The notes under the pieces were generated by a model. That model was not told the DNA's origin, made no database searches, and saw nothing but the letters and a program-made list of their open reading frames with translations. A stretch of DNA of 64,000 nt from Phycomyces blakesleeanus NRRL 1555(-) (Eukaryota; Mucoromycota; Mucoromycetes; Mucorales; Phycomycetaceae): contig NW_017265160.1 of the NCBI RefSeq assembly GCF_001638985.1, positions 1 to 64,000 on the forward strand, in the 5' to 3' direction. Below, piece by piece: positions 12,892 to 24,267 of the stretch (position 1 is its first letter; every line of letters starts with the position of its first letter). A program made the translations under genes and the position numbers.

Positions 12892-15173
12892 GATTCAACC
12901 AGGTCAAGAAAAAAAAACAGAAAAAAAAACACAAAACAAAATCTACTTGTCAAAAACAAACAAACCACAAAAGCATACACATACACAAAGAGAAGAAGAG
13001 GAAGAAGAAGAGGAAGAAATGGGGAAAGAAAAATAATACAAAATGTGCTTATTTACAGCTTACATTGGGTTGTTTGTCAGATAAATTTTTAGGAATAACG
13101 AAATGATGGAAGCATCTTTTTCCATGTTGAGTCACAGGTTGACGACACATTCCTTTTGGAGTAGTTGTCCCACAGATAGGGGCTTCTTTTGCAGAAGGCA
13201 TAGGACGCTTTTATGTATAAGAGAAAAGAGACCAGGAATGAATATTAGACCTATCCAATCGATTGAATCATTTTAGACGCTTACAAATGGAATAGGGGTA
13301 GATGAAGGAGAGTAAGTCACTGGGGGCATAGGTGAATGCACTTGTGAAGAAGGGGGGAATGATGACTGAACAAGCTGCCGCTGCTGGTGAATTTGATGGT
13401 GAATTTGGTGCTGGTGCTGGTGCTGGTGCTGGTGCTGGCTCTGTTGTTGGTTTTGGTTTTGGTGATGTTGGAGTTGAAGTTGAAGTTGCAGCTGTTGGTT
13501 CTGCTGATTTTGATGTTGTTGATGTTGTTGGAATTGTTGGTGCTGCTGTTGCTGGTAGTGTTGGTGCTGCTGCTGCTGTTGTTGTTGATGTTGATATTGT
13601 TGATGTTGATGTTGTTGATGTTGTTGATGTTGTTGATGTTGTTGATGTTGTTGTTGTTGGTGTTGGTGGTGTTGGTGGTGTTGGTGTTGGTGCTGCTGCT
13701 GCTGATGGTGATGTCGAACTACTGGAGAAGAATATTGCATGGGTACCGAAAAGTTTGGATATTCATTATAGCCTCCCATATTTTGACCAGCTGCTTGGTA
13801 CATTTGGCTCAAATAGTATTGCTGAGTTCCAGGAGCATGAGCGGCAGCAATCATAGTTGAAGGCGATACTACTTTAGGTTTGATGTGGCCAAAGCGTAGA
13901 AAGTCACTACAGATATATAAGGAGAAAATAAATATATAGATATATAAATATATCAGCAATTATAGTTTGGTTATTGTTGGTAAGAAATCAGCTGTCAAAT
14001 TACACTGGGAACTCTGTTTGGTGTTGGCCTTCGGTTATGGCAATGGGATAATTTGTGGTAGGTTTGGTTTGGGAAATGTGAGATTCTACACAAAGAGCGG
14101 ATCGCATATCGTTCATAATTTTTTCAACTTCCTGTCTTGCTTCTTCGGAAAGGAGTCCCAATGCAACTGTTGATGTAGGGTCATTTTCTAGTAAATACTG
14201 GCCAAATCCACGCAAAGGTGACTCTGGCGATGAATTAAATTCTAGTGAGGAATCCAACATTTCGTCTTCATTGACAGGTTTAAAGATGCACTTCTTGGGT
14301 TGTGTTGCGGCTGGTAATTGCCGAGTATTGGTGTGAATATCAAAAAATGCAGGTTTCTCTACACGTCTTTCGTAAAGTTGGGCGTTGAATCCTCGGACAG
14401 CTAGGGCAGCGTGGTGCAGCCAGGTTGCCCCGTTGATGGGCTGGACTGTCTTGTAACTCTCTACCGCAACAGATTGTTTGGACAAAAGCGACCGTCTGCC
14501 GGTTTCCTTTTGATCCGACACTTGCTCTTCAGACTCAATATCCATCTCTTGATTTGCCTCTTCCCTCGCCTTTGTCTCAAAGTAATCGTCCTTATATTTT
14601 TTACCGTCCTTTATAATCTTTGATCCGAAGCACTTGAATACCGACCGGGCTGTCACTACTGCTACGTCGCGATTCCTAAACCACGTCACCAGCAGGCGTT
14701 CCTTAACCAAGTACCTTTTTTCATCTTCAGTGATCCGTACTCGTTCTAGCCGCGGGTTTCTGTGGAAGAAGAGATAGCTGTCGCGATATCCAAGCACCTT
14801 TGCTGGATCCATGGCCAGCATAAACAGACGATCGCCACGCAATGGCAATGTAAATGAAGACACACGATATTTACGCCCTATAGTATAGTATATTATATAT
14901 ATATACGTGGATGCACATATTGATTAACTTGGATTGATACCCAAACACACAAATATTTATCAAACCTTGAAGTAAATGTCCATTCTTGTCGACCTTTTTT
15001 TCACCTGCTTCATCAAGTTCGCTTTCACCTCCATCGCCTGTCTCGACTTCTGACACTTCGGGTGTGTCTTCTTTTACTCGCTTAATCATTTCCTCACTGG
15101 CTCTTCCACGAGTCCTAGGCCTTCCTCGTTTTCGTAATCTCATCATTTCTTCGTCTGTGTCAGTGTCCGACAT
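11684..15173 (-). CDS. Chromatin-remodelling subunit: AT-hooks + Rsc7/Swp82 domain + PHD fingers
   Basis: Eight minus-strand exons (14966-15173, 14004-14877, 13285-13906, 13064-13207, 12532-12836, 12394-12425, 11866-12323, 11684-11776) join to 911 residues. Domains in order: an AT-hook (KRGRPRTRGR, near residue 15); a CRC/Rsc7-Swp82 domain from about 70 (FTLPLRGDRLFML, GYRDSYLFF, VTARSVFKCFG, DDYFETKARE); a Q/H-rich tract (about 430-540); a Cys/His motif (CGTTTPKGMCRQP, then CFHHF); then PHD-type fingers (LMICDGCDRGWHTGC, GSWLCRLC; later CPVC, MVTCDSCDYWIHTKC, CPLC). The last exon gives a conserved-looking C-terminus with EDIKVGVPEI. Rsc7/Swp82 proteins are subunits of yeast RSC and SWI/SNF, and PHD fingers read histone tails, so a nuclear nucleosome-remodeller role is inferred. 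The frame stays open upstream of the ATG to an acceptor near 15271 and includes a second AT-hook (KRRGRPPRRR), so the true start may be further upstream. Confidence 0.87.
13385..13710 (-). repeat. CAG/CAA/CAT tract encoding a Q/H-rich segment
   Basis: Imperfect trinucleotide and hexanucleotide repeat inside exon 3 of the Rsc7/Swp82-PHD gene. On the minus strand it encodes more than 100 residues that are almost only Gln and His. The long plus-strand ORFs here, rich in Val, Leu, Gly and Asp, are antisense shadows of this repeat. Such tracts vary in length between strains and often serve as flexible or condensate-forming linkers. Confidence 0.9.
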
Positions 15174-15472
15174 GTTAACGGTTTGTTTGTCTAAATCATC
15201 AGTCTCATTTTCCTTTTCAGGTTGTCGTCTTCGTGGAGGGCGTCCTCTTCGTTTTCTTGATGCTACAGATTCTAGTTTTTTACAATCATTGGAAAGGATT
15301 GATGAGCAACAAAAATGATAATTGTATATAAATAAAGGGCGTTTTGTGCCATAAAGAAAATAATGATTGCCAATAGAAAAAGAAGAAAAAAAAGTTTAAC
15401 CAAAGAGATATTTGATATATTGAACTGTATATAATAAGTGCATGTATAATTTTTTAAATAGATTTGATAGAT

Positions 15473-15601
15473 ATGTCTTATGTTTCAAGCAAGAACAACA
15501 ACAATAGAAAGGATAGATCACCTCGTGGACTCATTGGAGTTGGCCAAAGGAAGGGAGGAGTAAAACCATCTACACAACAGAACCATGCGGTGGACTTTTA
15601 A
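15473..15601 (+). CDS. Possible 42-residue micro-protein, unknown
   Basis: A complete small frame from the ATG at 15473 to the TAA at 15599. It is basic and glycine-rich in the middle (SPRGLIGVGQRKGGV) and ends NHAVDF. Its composition is unlike the random AT-rich frames around it, and it sits alone between the divergent chromatin gene and the fumarylacetoacetase gene. An AG precedes it at 15461-15462 and the frame is open back to that point, so it could instead be the last exon of a longer gene. I do not recognise it. Confidence 0.4.
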   Translation: MSYVSSKNNNNRKDRSPRGLIGVGQRKGGVKPSTQQNHAVDF

Positions 15602-16373
15602 AAAGCAAGTCCTTATTTGGCCGTCGGGGTGTTTCCTCACTGTATTGTAAGGTTCATCTTTAGGTGCTTCTTTCTTGTTTTGTTTTGTTTTTCGATGGTA
15701 GATTTTCTTTTGTACAAGAACGATTGTCTTTCTTTACCTTTGCCCTTTTTTTTTGGTGGGTCAAAAATGAAATAAAAATATGTGACGAAAGAGAGCAAGA
15801 GATTAATATTTTTATTTCATTTTTGGTCTTTAATAGGGAGTTGTGCATTTTAAATTTCGAAAATAATAATAATACATTTTACCGCATTAATCACAACTAC
15901 TATTTTATATTTCACAAGGTATTTGTCTTTTTTTGTTCAATTTCTGTACATACCCCTTTATATATATATATACCAATAAGGGCCGTATAAAGAGTATGTT
16001 GATTTGCTCATGTTTATTTCTAAAATTATTTGTGACTCGAGTCCTCAAGCCTTGATCTCATAATTCAATATATATCTATCTATATACACATATGTATTGT
16101 TCCTGTAACTTCTCTCAAATAATCACACATATACACACCTCCAAATCAAATCAAATCAAGGCAAAGCAAACCGAAGTCTTTATAACTTTAACCCAAGATG
16201 CTATATACATGCCTATATACAGACATACAACGGATACTATATCTTTATTACCACGGTCAGCTGATCTGTACGTAAACTTTGCTCAAGTTTCCCACGTCTG
16301 TTCCGATCTATTGTATCTTGCTCTTTCCTGTTAACATATTTAACATATATACACCTTTTTATTATTATTGATA
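15602..16373. other. Spacer upstream of the fumarylacetoacetase gene
   Basis: AT-rich DNA with a poly-T tract at 15745-15755, TA runs at 15960-15971 and short ORFs without similarity. It must contain the promoter of the plus-strand gene at 16374, but no specific site can be supported. Confidence 0.5.
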
Positions 16374-18729
16374 ATGTCCCTCAAGAGCTTTATTTCTGTC
16401 CCAAAGGACTCTCACTTTCCTATCCAAAACATTCCATTTGGTGTCTTTTCTACTGCTGAAAAGGTAACTACTTACTTTTATACATTTCATGTCAAAAAAT
16501 GCTTATCGCGTGTCTGGTAAGTCCCCTCGAGTAGGTGTTGCTATTGGAGACCAGATTCTCGATCTCTATGAAGTATCTTCTGCCGGACTATTGGACAATG
16601 TCAAGGGTCTCAAGGACCCAAAAGCTGTATTTGGACAAGTATGTATAATGTCAAAGAACCAAAAAAAAAGAGTGATTGTGAGGAGGAGGAAGGTGTAGTT
16701 TATTTCTATTGATATTCTATTGCTTTATTCGCTAAACATTTGTCATCATTATTAATATCAACTATTGTGGTCTTCACTATTCAGTCAACCCTAAACACAT
16801 TCATGTCCTTGGGCCGTCCTGTGTGGAGATCCACGCGTTCTGCTATCCAGGAGCTATTGTCTGAAAAGAACCAGCTCAAAGATAATTCTCAGCTTCTTGG
16901 CCGTGTTCTTGTTCCTCAGTCAAAGTCACGTATGCATTTGCCTGCAAAGATTGGGTATGTTGTACATACAGTTAATAATCCTCCTATTTTATAGTTAATT
17001 TTTTTTAAACAAAATCCCCTCTTTTTATTTTATTTTATTTTATTGTTCTTCCTCTTGTTCCTGTTCGTCTTTTTCATGCTATTATCTAAATAACAAACCA
17101 TTAGTGATTATACCGATTTCTACTCTTCTCGTGAGCATGCTACCAATGTAGGTATCATGTTTAGAGGAAAGGATAATGCCCTTCAACCCAATTGGTAAGT
17201 TAAACTCTGGCTCTAATAGTAATAGTAGTAATAGTAGTTTTAGTAGCATTGGTGGTTAAAATGGTGCCTAGAGAGAAGAGCAAGTAAATAAAAAGGTATG
17301 GACACCAATATATTTTTTTTAAAAAAAATTCTAGGCTCCATCTTCCTGTTGGATATCACGGACGTTCTTCTTCGATTGTTGTGTCTGGAACAGATATCCA
17401 TCGTCCAGCAGGCCAACGTTTGCTTTCAAAGGACAAGCCTGTACCTTCATTTGCCCCATCTGCCAGACTTGATATTGAATTGGAAGTCGTAAGAATCACT
17501 TTATTTTTTATTATATATATATAAAAAGACAAAAGGAACGATTGATACAAAAATTGGTTATTTGGTTAACCCTTTAATATCTTTGCTTAATTTAATGTAA
17601 AGCAATTTAATTCAATTTAATTTAATTCACTTTATTATGAATGATAGGGATGGTTCGTTGGCACTGGGAATGAGCCTGGCCAACGTATTGATATCAAAAA
17701 CGCCAAGGAACACATCTTTGGAATGGTCTTGGTTAATGACTGGAGTGGTAAGTGTAGAGAGGTTGATATCCAAGCTTTACTTTATTATTATTATAAAAAA
17801 AAACACGTTTTTGACGGGTAAACTTTATTAAACTCTCCCTCCCCTTCCCCTTTGTCTGTCAATAGCACGCGATATCCAGGCCTGGGAATATGTACCTTTG
17901 GGTAAATAAAAATCTATATGATAGATATGCACATGTACACTATACTCACATAATTACCTATATATTTGTATATATATATATATATATATGCATGTATATC
18001 TATATACATATGTATATGTCGGCAAAAAAAAAATTAAGGTCCGTTTCTTGGAAAGAACTTTGGCACCACAATTTCACCATGGATTGTTACTCTTGATGCA
18101 CTCGAGGAGTTTGTCGTGCAGGGTCCAACCCAGTCTCCTGAACCCTTGGCTTATCTTAAGGAAACTGTGCCTTCTGCATATGATGTCAAATTAGAAGTGC
18201 ATATTAAGCGTAAGGGTCACTTTGTTATATATATAAAGTCAATGCTCATATGATATTGTACACTGTATTACTTGTCTGTATTAGCCGCCGAGTCCACAAA
18301 GTTTCAGACTGTTTCTGAGTCCAACATGAAGTACATGTACTGGTCAATCACACAGCAATTGGCACATCATACAGTAGGTGGTTGCAATATGCAGCCTGGT
18401 GACATGTGTGCTACTGGTACTCTCTCTGGCCCGGTAAGCTATAGAATAATAATATATATATATAGTTCTTATAACTAATATTGCCATTGCCATTGCCATT
18501 GCTATTGCTATTGCTATTATCATTCCAGGAACCCGGTTCTTATGGATCTCTATTGGAAATTACTTGGAGTGGTGCCAATAAGATTCCATTCGATAACGGA
18601 GTTGAACGTCTATTCCTTCAGGACGGAGATGAAGTCAATCTAGTTGGATATTGTGACAGTGCTTCTGGCTACAGAATCGGTTTCGGTAATTGCCAAGGAA
18701 AGATCCTGCCCTGTCCTTACAGTGCATAA
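16374..18729 (+). CDS. Fumarylacetoacetase
   Basis: Ten exons (16374-16463, 16522-16638, 16785-16954, 17105-17194, 17335-17488, 17648-17747, 17866-17901, 18039-18209, 18285-18433, 18529-18729) give 425 residues, the usual size. The enzyme splits 4-fumarylacetoacetate into fumarate and acetoacetate, the last step of tyrosine and phenylalanine breakdown, in the cytosol. Visible motifs: the N-terminal SH3-like domain ([19 protein letters not shown]); [16 protein letters not shown] with the metal-binding Asp and catalytic His; [19 protein letters not shown] with the two metal-ligand Glu; [32 protein letters not shown]; and the C-terminal [16 protein letters not shown]. All expected active-site positions appear intact. 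No homogentisate dioxygenase or maleylacetoacetate isomerase lies next to it in this window. Confidence 0.97.
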
Positions 18730-19469
18730 AAGATGAATTTCAAAAATAAAAATAAAACATAAAAGAAGAAGGATCAAAAGAAATTACAGGTAGTTTCTGT
18801 GGTTTTCATCTAACAGATTCATTATTGTCCAGGGATTGTAAGAAAGTGAAAGGAGCATAAGAAATAGATAGGAATCCTAATAAATAAACGAGAATGACCC
18901 TAGGAATTACTTGAACATGAAGTACGCGGTGATTATATTAAAAGAGAGAGAGAGAGATAATGATTGATTGATTAAAGGCAGTAAGATATCGTGAAATTTG
19001 GTTGCTTTCGATTGTACTCTTTTTTGGGTATTTTGTTCAACTCCCTTGACCACCATTATCATTACCATTACCACTATATATATATAAAACATCAATGAAA
19101 CTTTGAATTGATTATAATCGAAAATACATGTAATTTATCATTCTTTTCTTTTCTTTTCTTTTGCATGTGTTACGGACACCTGTCAAAGGCACTAGTGAAT
19201 GCACTACTGATATGTAAATAATTTTTATATATATATATAATTTAATAATCCCCGAGAGTGGTTTTGAACATATGGTAGCTAAAATAAAATTCATGTTCTT
19301 GCTATGATGGCATTACTATGTCAGACACCATTTAAACTCTCAGGCCCTCAATATCATTAGTAATCACACGTCAGAAAATAAAAATAAAAACTCCTTTATA
19401 AGACATTGTTGGCACAATTATATCAGTTACTTTCTTTTACTTCTTTGATAAATACTATTCCAAGCGATA
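18730..19469. other. Spacer between the FAH and GH15 genes
   Basis: Contains the FAH 3' flank (AATAAA-like signals near 18750), a GA tract near 18944-18956, TTTTC repeats near 19143-19160 and TA runs. No further gene is seen. Confidence 0.55.
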
Positions 19470-20663
19470 ATGTCCTCTTCACCAAGCGCCTATGACGAAA
19501 ATACAGAGCAGACTGAAGATCGATCGTATGGGTTTCAGTTGGAGTCTGAAATCAAAGCACAAGAGGAAAAGCCTGAAGACTTACCTGAGGGAATGCACTA
19601 CATAGCCGACACACGTCGCCAGAGCGTTGATCAGAAGCTGTGCCAGCCAGACGCTACCAAATGCAAAGACAGCGGTCGAGAATACCTTCCTATCGAAGAC
19701 TACGCTATCATTGGCAACTTGCGCACGGTTGCTCTCTGTGGCACCGACGGCTCGATTGATTTCTTCTGTTACCCCCAATTCGACAGTCCGTCAGTGTTCT
19801 GTCGCCTTCTGGACAAGGACAAGGGTGGACATTTTTCCATCACGCCGACAAACTACCAGAGCAACCGGCAGCAGTACTTACCGAGCAGCAACATCCTGGC
19901 CACCCGCTTCATGTCCGACGACGGTGTGTCCCAGATTACGGACTACATGCACCTACCGACCGTCAATCAGCGTGTGTCGACAAAGCCACTCTTACCCTGG
20001 ATCATCCGGACCGTCGAGGTGATCCGCGGAACGGTCGAGTTTGACCTGGAATGCTTCCCGGCCTTCAACTACGCCCGGGACACACACACGACTGAGATTG
20101 TGGACCACAAGGTCGGTCCGTGCGAAAAATCCCACCTCGAGTCAATGCAGGTCTACCCCGAAGAGAAAACATCGTACTATGCTGGCACAAAAAGGGTGGT
20201 CTTTAAGTCCAAAACCCTGACGATGGACCTGCGCCACATCGTCAAATGCGGCGACCTGGAGTGCCCGGCTGTCAACATCACGATCGACAAGGCTGGGCTA
20301 GTCTGCTCAGGCCTAAAGGGTCCCGGAGCCCGGTCAAGGTTTACACTTCAGGAGTCGCAGCGGGCCACCTTCATTTTCCGCCAAGTGCCCGAACAAGTCT
20401 CAGACGATGCCGACATAGTCGAGAAAAAGCATCATCTTGCGATCAATCCGCCCCTGACAGCCAGTCTGATGGAAGCTCTGTTTAGACAGACTGCGACATA
20501 CTGGCAAACCTGGGTTGAGAGCTCTATCTACCGAGGAAGATGGCGTGAACCAATGCTTCGTAGTGCACTAACCTTAAAGCTCTTGACATACGAACCTGTA
20601 AGTTTCCCCCCTTTTCTTTCTTTCTTTAATTTAATTTAATTTAATTTAATTTAATTTAATTTA

Positions 20664-20714
<51 letters not shown>

Positions 20715-20837
20715 TGTGGTTGACTTGGTCTGGCGTAATAACATGTTTCTTTTTATTGTACATATGTAAATACATTTAAATATCAATATAATAGACGGGT
20801 GCAGTCGTTGCTGCAGCTACATTTGGTATCCCTGAAG

Positions 20838-20869
<32 letters not shown>

Positions 20870-22492
20870 GAATAAATGAATGAATGAACGAATGAATAGC
20901 TGGATAAGTAAAATTGGCAAAAAAGGAAAGCAGGGAAAGTAGGGAAAGTAGGGAAATAAGGGAAATAAGGGAAATAAGGGAAAGGTTGGTATTCAAACAT
21001 CCTGCAGAAAATGCACTGACAGTTCTTTGTAAATATCTGTATGTATGCATGTCATATAAATGCGTATTTATTTCATTTAGCTATTGGTGGTCCGCGCAAC
21101 TGGGATTATCGTTACGTGTGGGTGCGCGATGCTTCTTTTACGATTTATGCGTTTCTGAGACTTGGGTTTACAAAGGAGGCAGAGAGATATATGCACTTTA
21201 TAGAAGAAAGGTGTAATGATCTAGTAAGTAATGGATATAAATAATGTATCAGTATTAATATCAAGTCTTGCTGTAGAATGATGATGGATCGTTAAATATA
21301 ATGTACAGCATCGATGGATCAAAGAAATTAGATGAGTATGAACTGGACCACCTTGATGGCTATCGGTCGTCTCGTCCTGTACGAATCGGCAATGGTGCAT
21401 ACGATCACCTCCAAATGGATATTTATGGCGAACTTTTGGATTGCATATATCTGTACAACAAGTATGGATCACCAGTGTCTTATGACATGTGGTGCTCTGT
21501 TAGAAAACTGGTGAACTACGTGTGTGACAATTACTATGAGCCAGACATGTCTATTTGGGAAGTGCGTGGCAAGAGACAGCACTTTACATACTCTCTTGTT
21601 ATGTGCTGGGTGGCCATTGACCGAGGTATTTATAGATAGTATGATAATAAACAGTTGAAAAATTAAAAAAAATTAAATGATCTTCGGCAGGACTAAGACT
21701 TGCCGATAAACGCGTCTTCCCGTGCCAAGACAGAGATCGATGGATGAAAATACGGGACGAGATTTACGAATTGGTTCAGACAAAATGCTACAACAAGGAA
21801 CTCAAGATGTTTAGCCAGAGTGTCGAGTTCCCCGAAGCATTAGATGCCAGCACACTAATTATGCCTCTTGTGTTCTTTATGTCTCCTACTGATCCACGCC
21901 TATTGTCGACGATTGATAAGATGTTACTCCCACCAGAAAAAGGTAAAATTTAATTATATAGTCAATAGTCAATAGTCAGTAGTAATAGCGATAGTAACCA
22001 AGTAAATACTAATATGTACTTTTATATAATAATCAATAAATCAATTAGGTGGTTTGGTTGCAAATGATCTTGTTTTTAGATACAATTTCTTGACTACGGA
22101 TGACGGCGTGGGTGGACTAGAGGGAGCATTTTCAATGTGTACATTCTGGCTTGTCGAGGCACTTACTCGGGCCGGCAAATATGACAAAAAGAAGCTCAAG
22201 CGGGCAGTGGCCATGTTTGAGAAGATGCTGTCTTATTCCAACCATGTCGGTCTGTTCTCGGAAGAGGTTGCTCGGTCAGGAGAGCTCCTGGGTAATTTCC
22301 CTCAGGCATTTACTCATATCTCGTTTGTCAGTGGTAAGTTTCTTTTTTGTCTTTGATTGTATTTCTTGGTGATTAAGCTGGCTAGGGGTTATTTAATATT
22401 AATATTGATATTAATATTATATGCTTTCTTTATTGTCTCTCTTATCCGCTGTAGCTGCTTATAATCTTGATCGCGTTCTTTCAGGCTCTTAG
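19470..22492 (+). CDS. Glycoside hydrolase family 15 enzyme with trehalase-like N-terminal domain
   Basis: Seven exons (19470-20597, 20795-20837, 21081-21223, 21277-21625, 21691-21942, 22049-22333, 22455-22492) give 745 residues. The N-terminal domain (from about residue 72: [35 protein letters not shown]) is the trehalase/glucoamylase-like N-terminal domain. The C-terminal half is the GH15 barrel: [18 protein letters not shown], then [14 protein letters not shown] with VAIDRG (the general-acid Glu region), and [19 protein letters not shown] (the base Glu region). The family hydrolyses alpha-glucosidic bonds (glucans or trehalose). No signal peptide is seen, so the enzyme is probably cytosolic. 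Which substrate it uses cannot be told from sequence. Exon 1 is long and noticeably richer in G/C-ending codons than the other exons. Confidence 0.92.
20620..20715. repeat. TTTAA and TTA microsatellites in GH15 intron 1
   Basis: A TTTAA/TTAAT pentanucleotide run of about eight units is followed directly by a TTA run of about seventeen units, all within the first intron of the GH15 gene. Intron 2 additionally carries imperfect GGGAAA-type repeats at about 20935-20983. Confidence 0.9.
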
Positions 22493-23211
22493 AGATTATA
22501 CAATAGAAAAGAGGTGTTGTAGGTCATGCAGACATGGCTGTAAAATAAAGATATGTTAATAGTACTGGAGTATGCTGGGTTAAAATAAGCCGGGTCCATT
22601 GTCAATTGTGTCTTACTTACCTTGAATTTTAGTGTAAGGTACACATTTTATTTAGTGAATAAGATGTACAGATTATACAAGATATATAGAGACCTCTGTC
22701 TGACTCCCTTGCCCTTCTCTTCCCCCCCCCTTTTTCTTTTCTTTTTCCACCATCATTCTCCCTTGTTTCGCACCATCAACTCACTCCGTCCTCCTGAAAA
22801 AACTCGACTATTCTTGTTGCGAAGAAGAATAATCATTCCAAACCCTCGCTTTCTTCTTCCTCTTACTCCTCTTACTCCTCTTACTCCTCTTACTCCTCTT
22901 ACTCCTCTTACTCCACAGCCTTCATAACCCCCACCACCACCACCGACCACCGACCACCGACCACCGACCACCAGCCATCAACCATCAAAATACCATATTT
23001 ACCTTTAAATTCAACTTTAATTTTACCTTTACCAACGTCAACCTCCTCTTATTCTTTTATCCCTTTTATATATTTATATATCTGAATATTTTTCTTTATA
23101 TTTTTCTATATCTTTCTCCTCAAAAAACAAAAACAAAAAAAAAAGGATTTAACCTCATTTCTTTTACTCTTTTTCTCTCTCTCTTTATTTTTCATTCTTG
23201 AAAAGACTCGA

Positions 23212-23243
<32 letters not shown>

Positions 23244-23248
23244 GCAAT
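22493..23248. other. Spacer / 5' region rich in simple repeats
   Basis: Contains the 3' end of the GH15 transcript, then pyrimidine-rich DNA with about six copies of CTTACTCCT at 22861-22914, CCACCGA-type repeats at 22930-22974, and a TTA run at 23215-23242 just before the next start codon. The long C/T-rich stretch probably forms the promoter or 5' UTR of the gene at 23249. Confidence 0.6.
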
Positions 23249-24267
23249 ATGAAGAGTGTACGTCTTGCTCTTATCAATCGACAATTCGATGATCAATACA
23301 CCTTTGAATTGAAAGGATATGTAAGTATATTATATTATATAAAATATATAAAATATATGTATTATTTTTAATTTATTTTTTTGGAATTAATTTCATTTGT
23401 GACCATCTTTGTGTACTCATTCCTTATCCCAAATTTATAACATATATACTTATATACCTGTAAATTATTATCATTATTTTTTTTTCCTTTCTGCTATTAC
23501 TATTGCTATTGCTATTACTATTGCTATCGTTCGTTTATTGGTACAGCTGTCTCTCCAACAGTTTTGCTCTGCCCTCTGCCTTTTTAATCAGGCCACCCGA
23601 CAGAAGCCACCGCCTGGAAACAAACTCATCTGGCTTGGATCTCTTTTGACAGCTTGGTTATTTATCACAGTCGCAATCTATTCAGTATGGCAACAGGCAA
23701 AGCACCCTTCTGTTCTTTTGATCATTCCACTATTGATTGTCTTGACCAGTCTAGTGACACTTTGGAGATACAGATTTAAACGTCTACAGGTAAAGAAAAA
23801 AAAAGAATAATAATATTTCGATTTATTGTTATTTAAACAAAGCTCTTGATTTTATTGTCTTCTTTCTTTAGTTTGAACACACTATCCTAGAAATCTGCAG
23901 TCGACTCAATGCTACTGAGAACATTCGCGGCATAAACTATCGGTTCAGCAAAAATGGCTTGGATCTAGTCAGTCCTACTCGAACGTCATTCTTGTGCTTC
24001 AAGCCAGTATATGTATGTCTTGTAGATTTACTAACCTTGTCTTATTACTAATGTTATCAAGTAAATGTCTGTAAATCTTAAAAGGCTATTATAATCGAAT
24101 TTGATAATCGGTACACAGCCCTGACAAGCCAACAATTCAACGATCCTTCCGAGGACACGTTCTATCCTTCTTACCTTGGATCACCAGCCCCTGTTCACGT
24201 TGTAAACACCGAGAAGCACCCGTCCATGTTCTACGACTCTCCACATCCATTGAAATCCTTTGATTGA
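23249..24267 (+). CDS. Uncharacterised membrane protein with two transmembrane helices
   Basis: Four exons (23249-23320, 23547-23789, 23872-24012, 24085-24267), all separated by phase-0 introns, give 212 residues. The N-terminus (SVRLALINRQFDDQYTFELK) precedes two close hydrophobic helices at about 51-71 (WLGSLLTAWLFITVAIY) and 79-98 (LLIIPLLIVLTSLVTLW), split by a short polar loop. A basic RYRFKR follows, then a soluble C-terminal domain (LEICSRLNATENIRGINYRF, and FDNRY in exon 4). A PPPG motif sits just before helix 1. No signal peptide is seen. The closely paired helices suggest a hairpin anchored in ER or another organelle membrane with both ends cytosolic, which is inference. I do not recognise the family. 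The clean intron phases and lack of stops support a real gene. Confidence 0.75.

Noticed and set aside
13332..13860. Long plus-strand ORFs rich in Val/Gly/Asp and Leu
   Set aside because: Antisense shadows of the Q/H-coding repeat of the chromatin gene.
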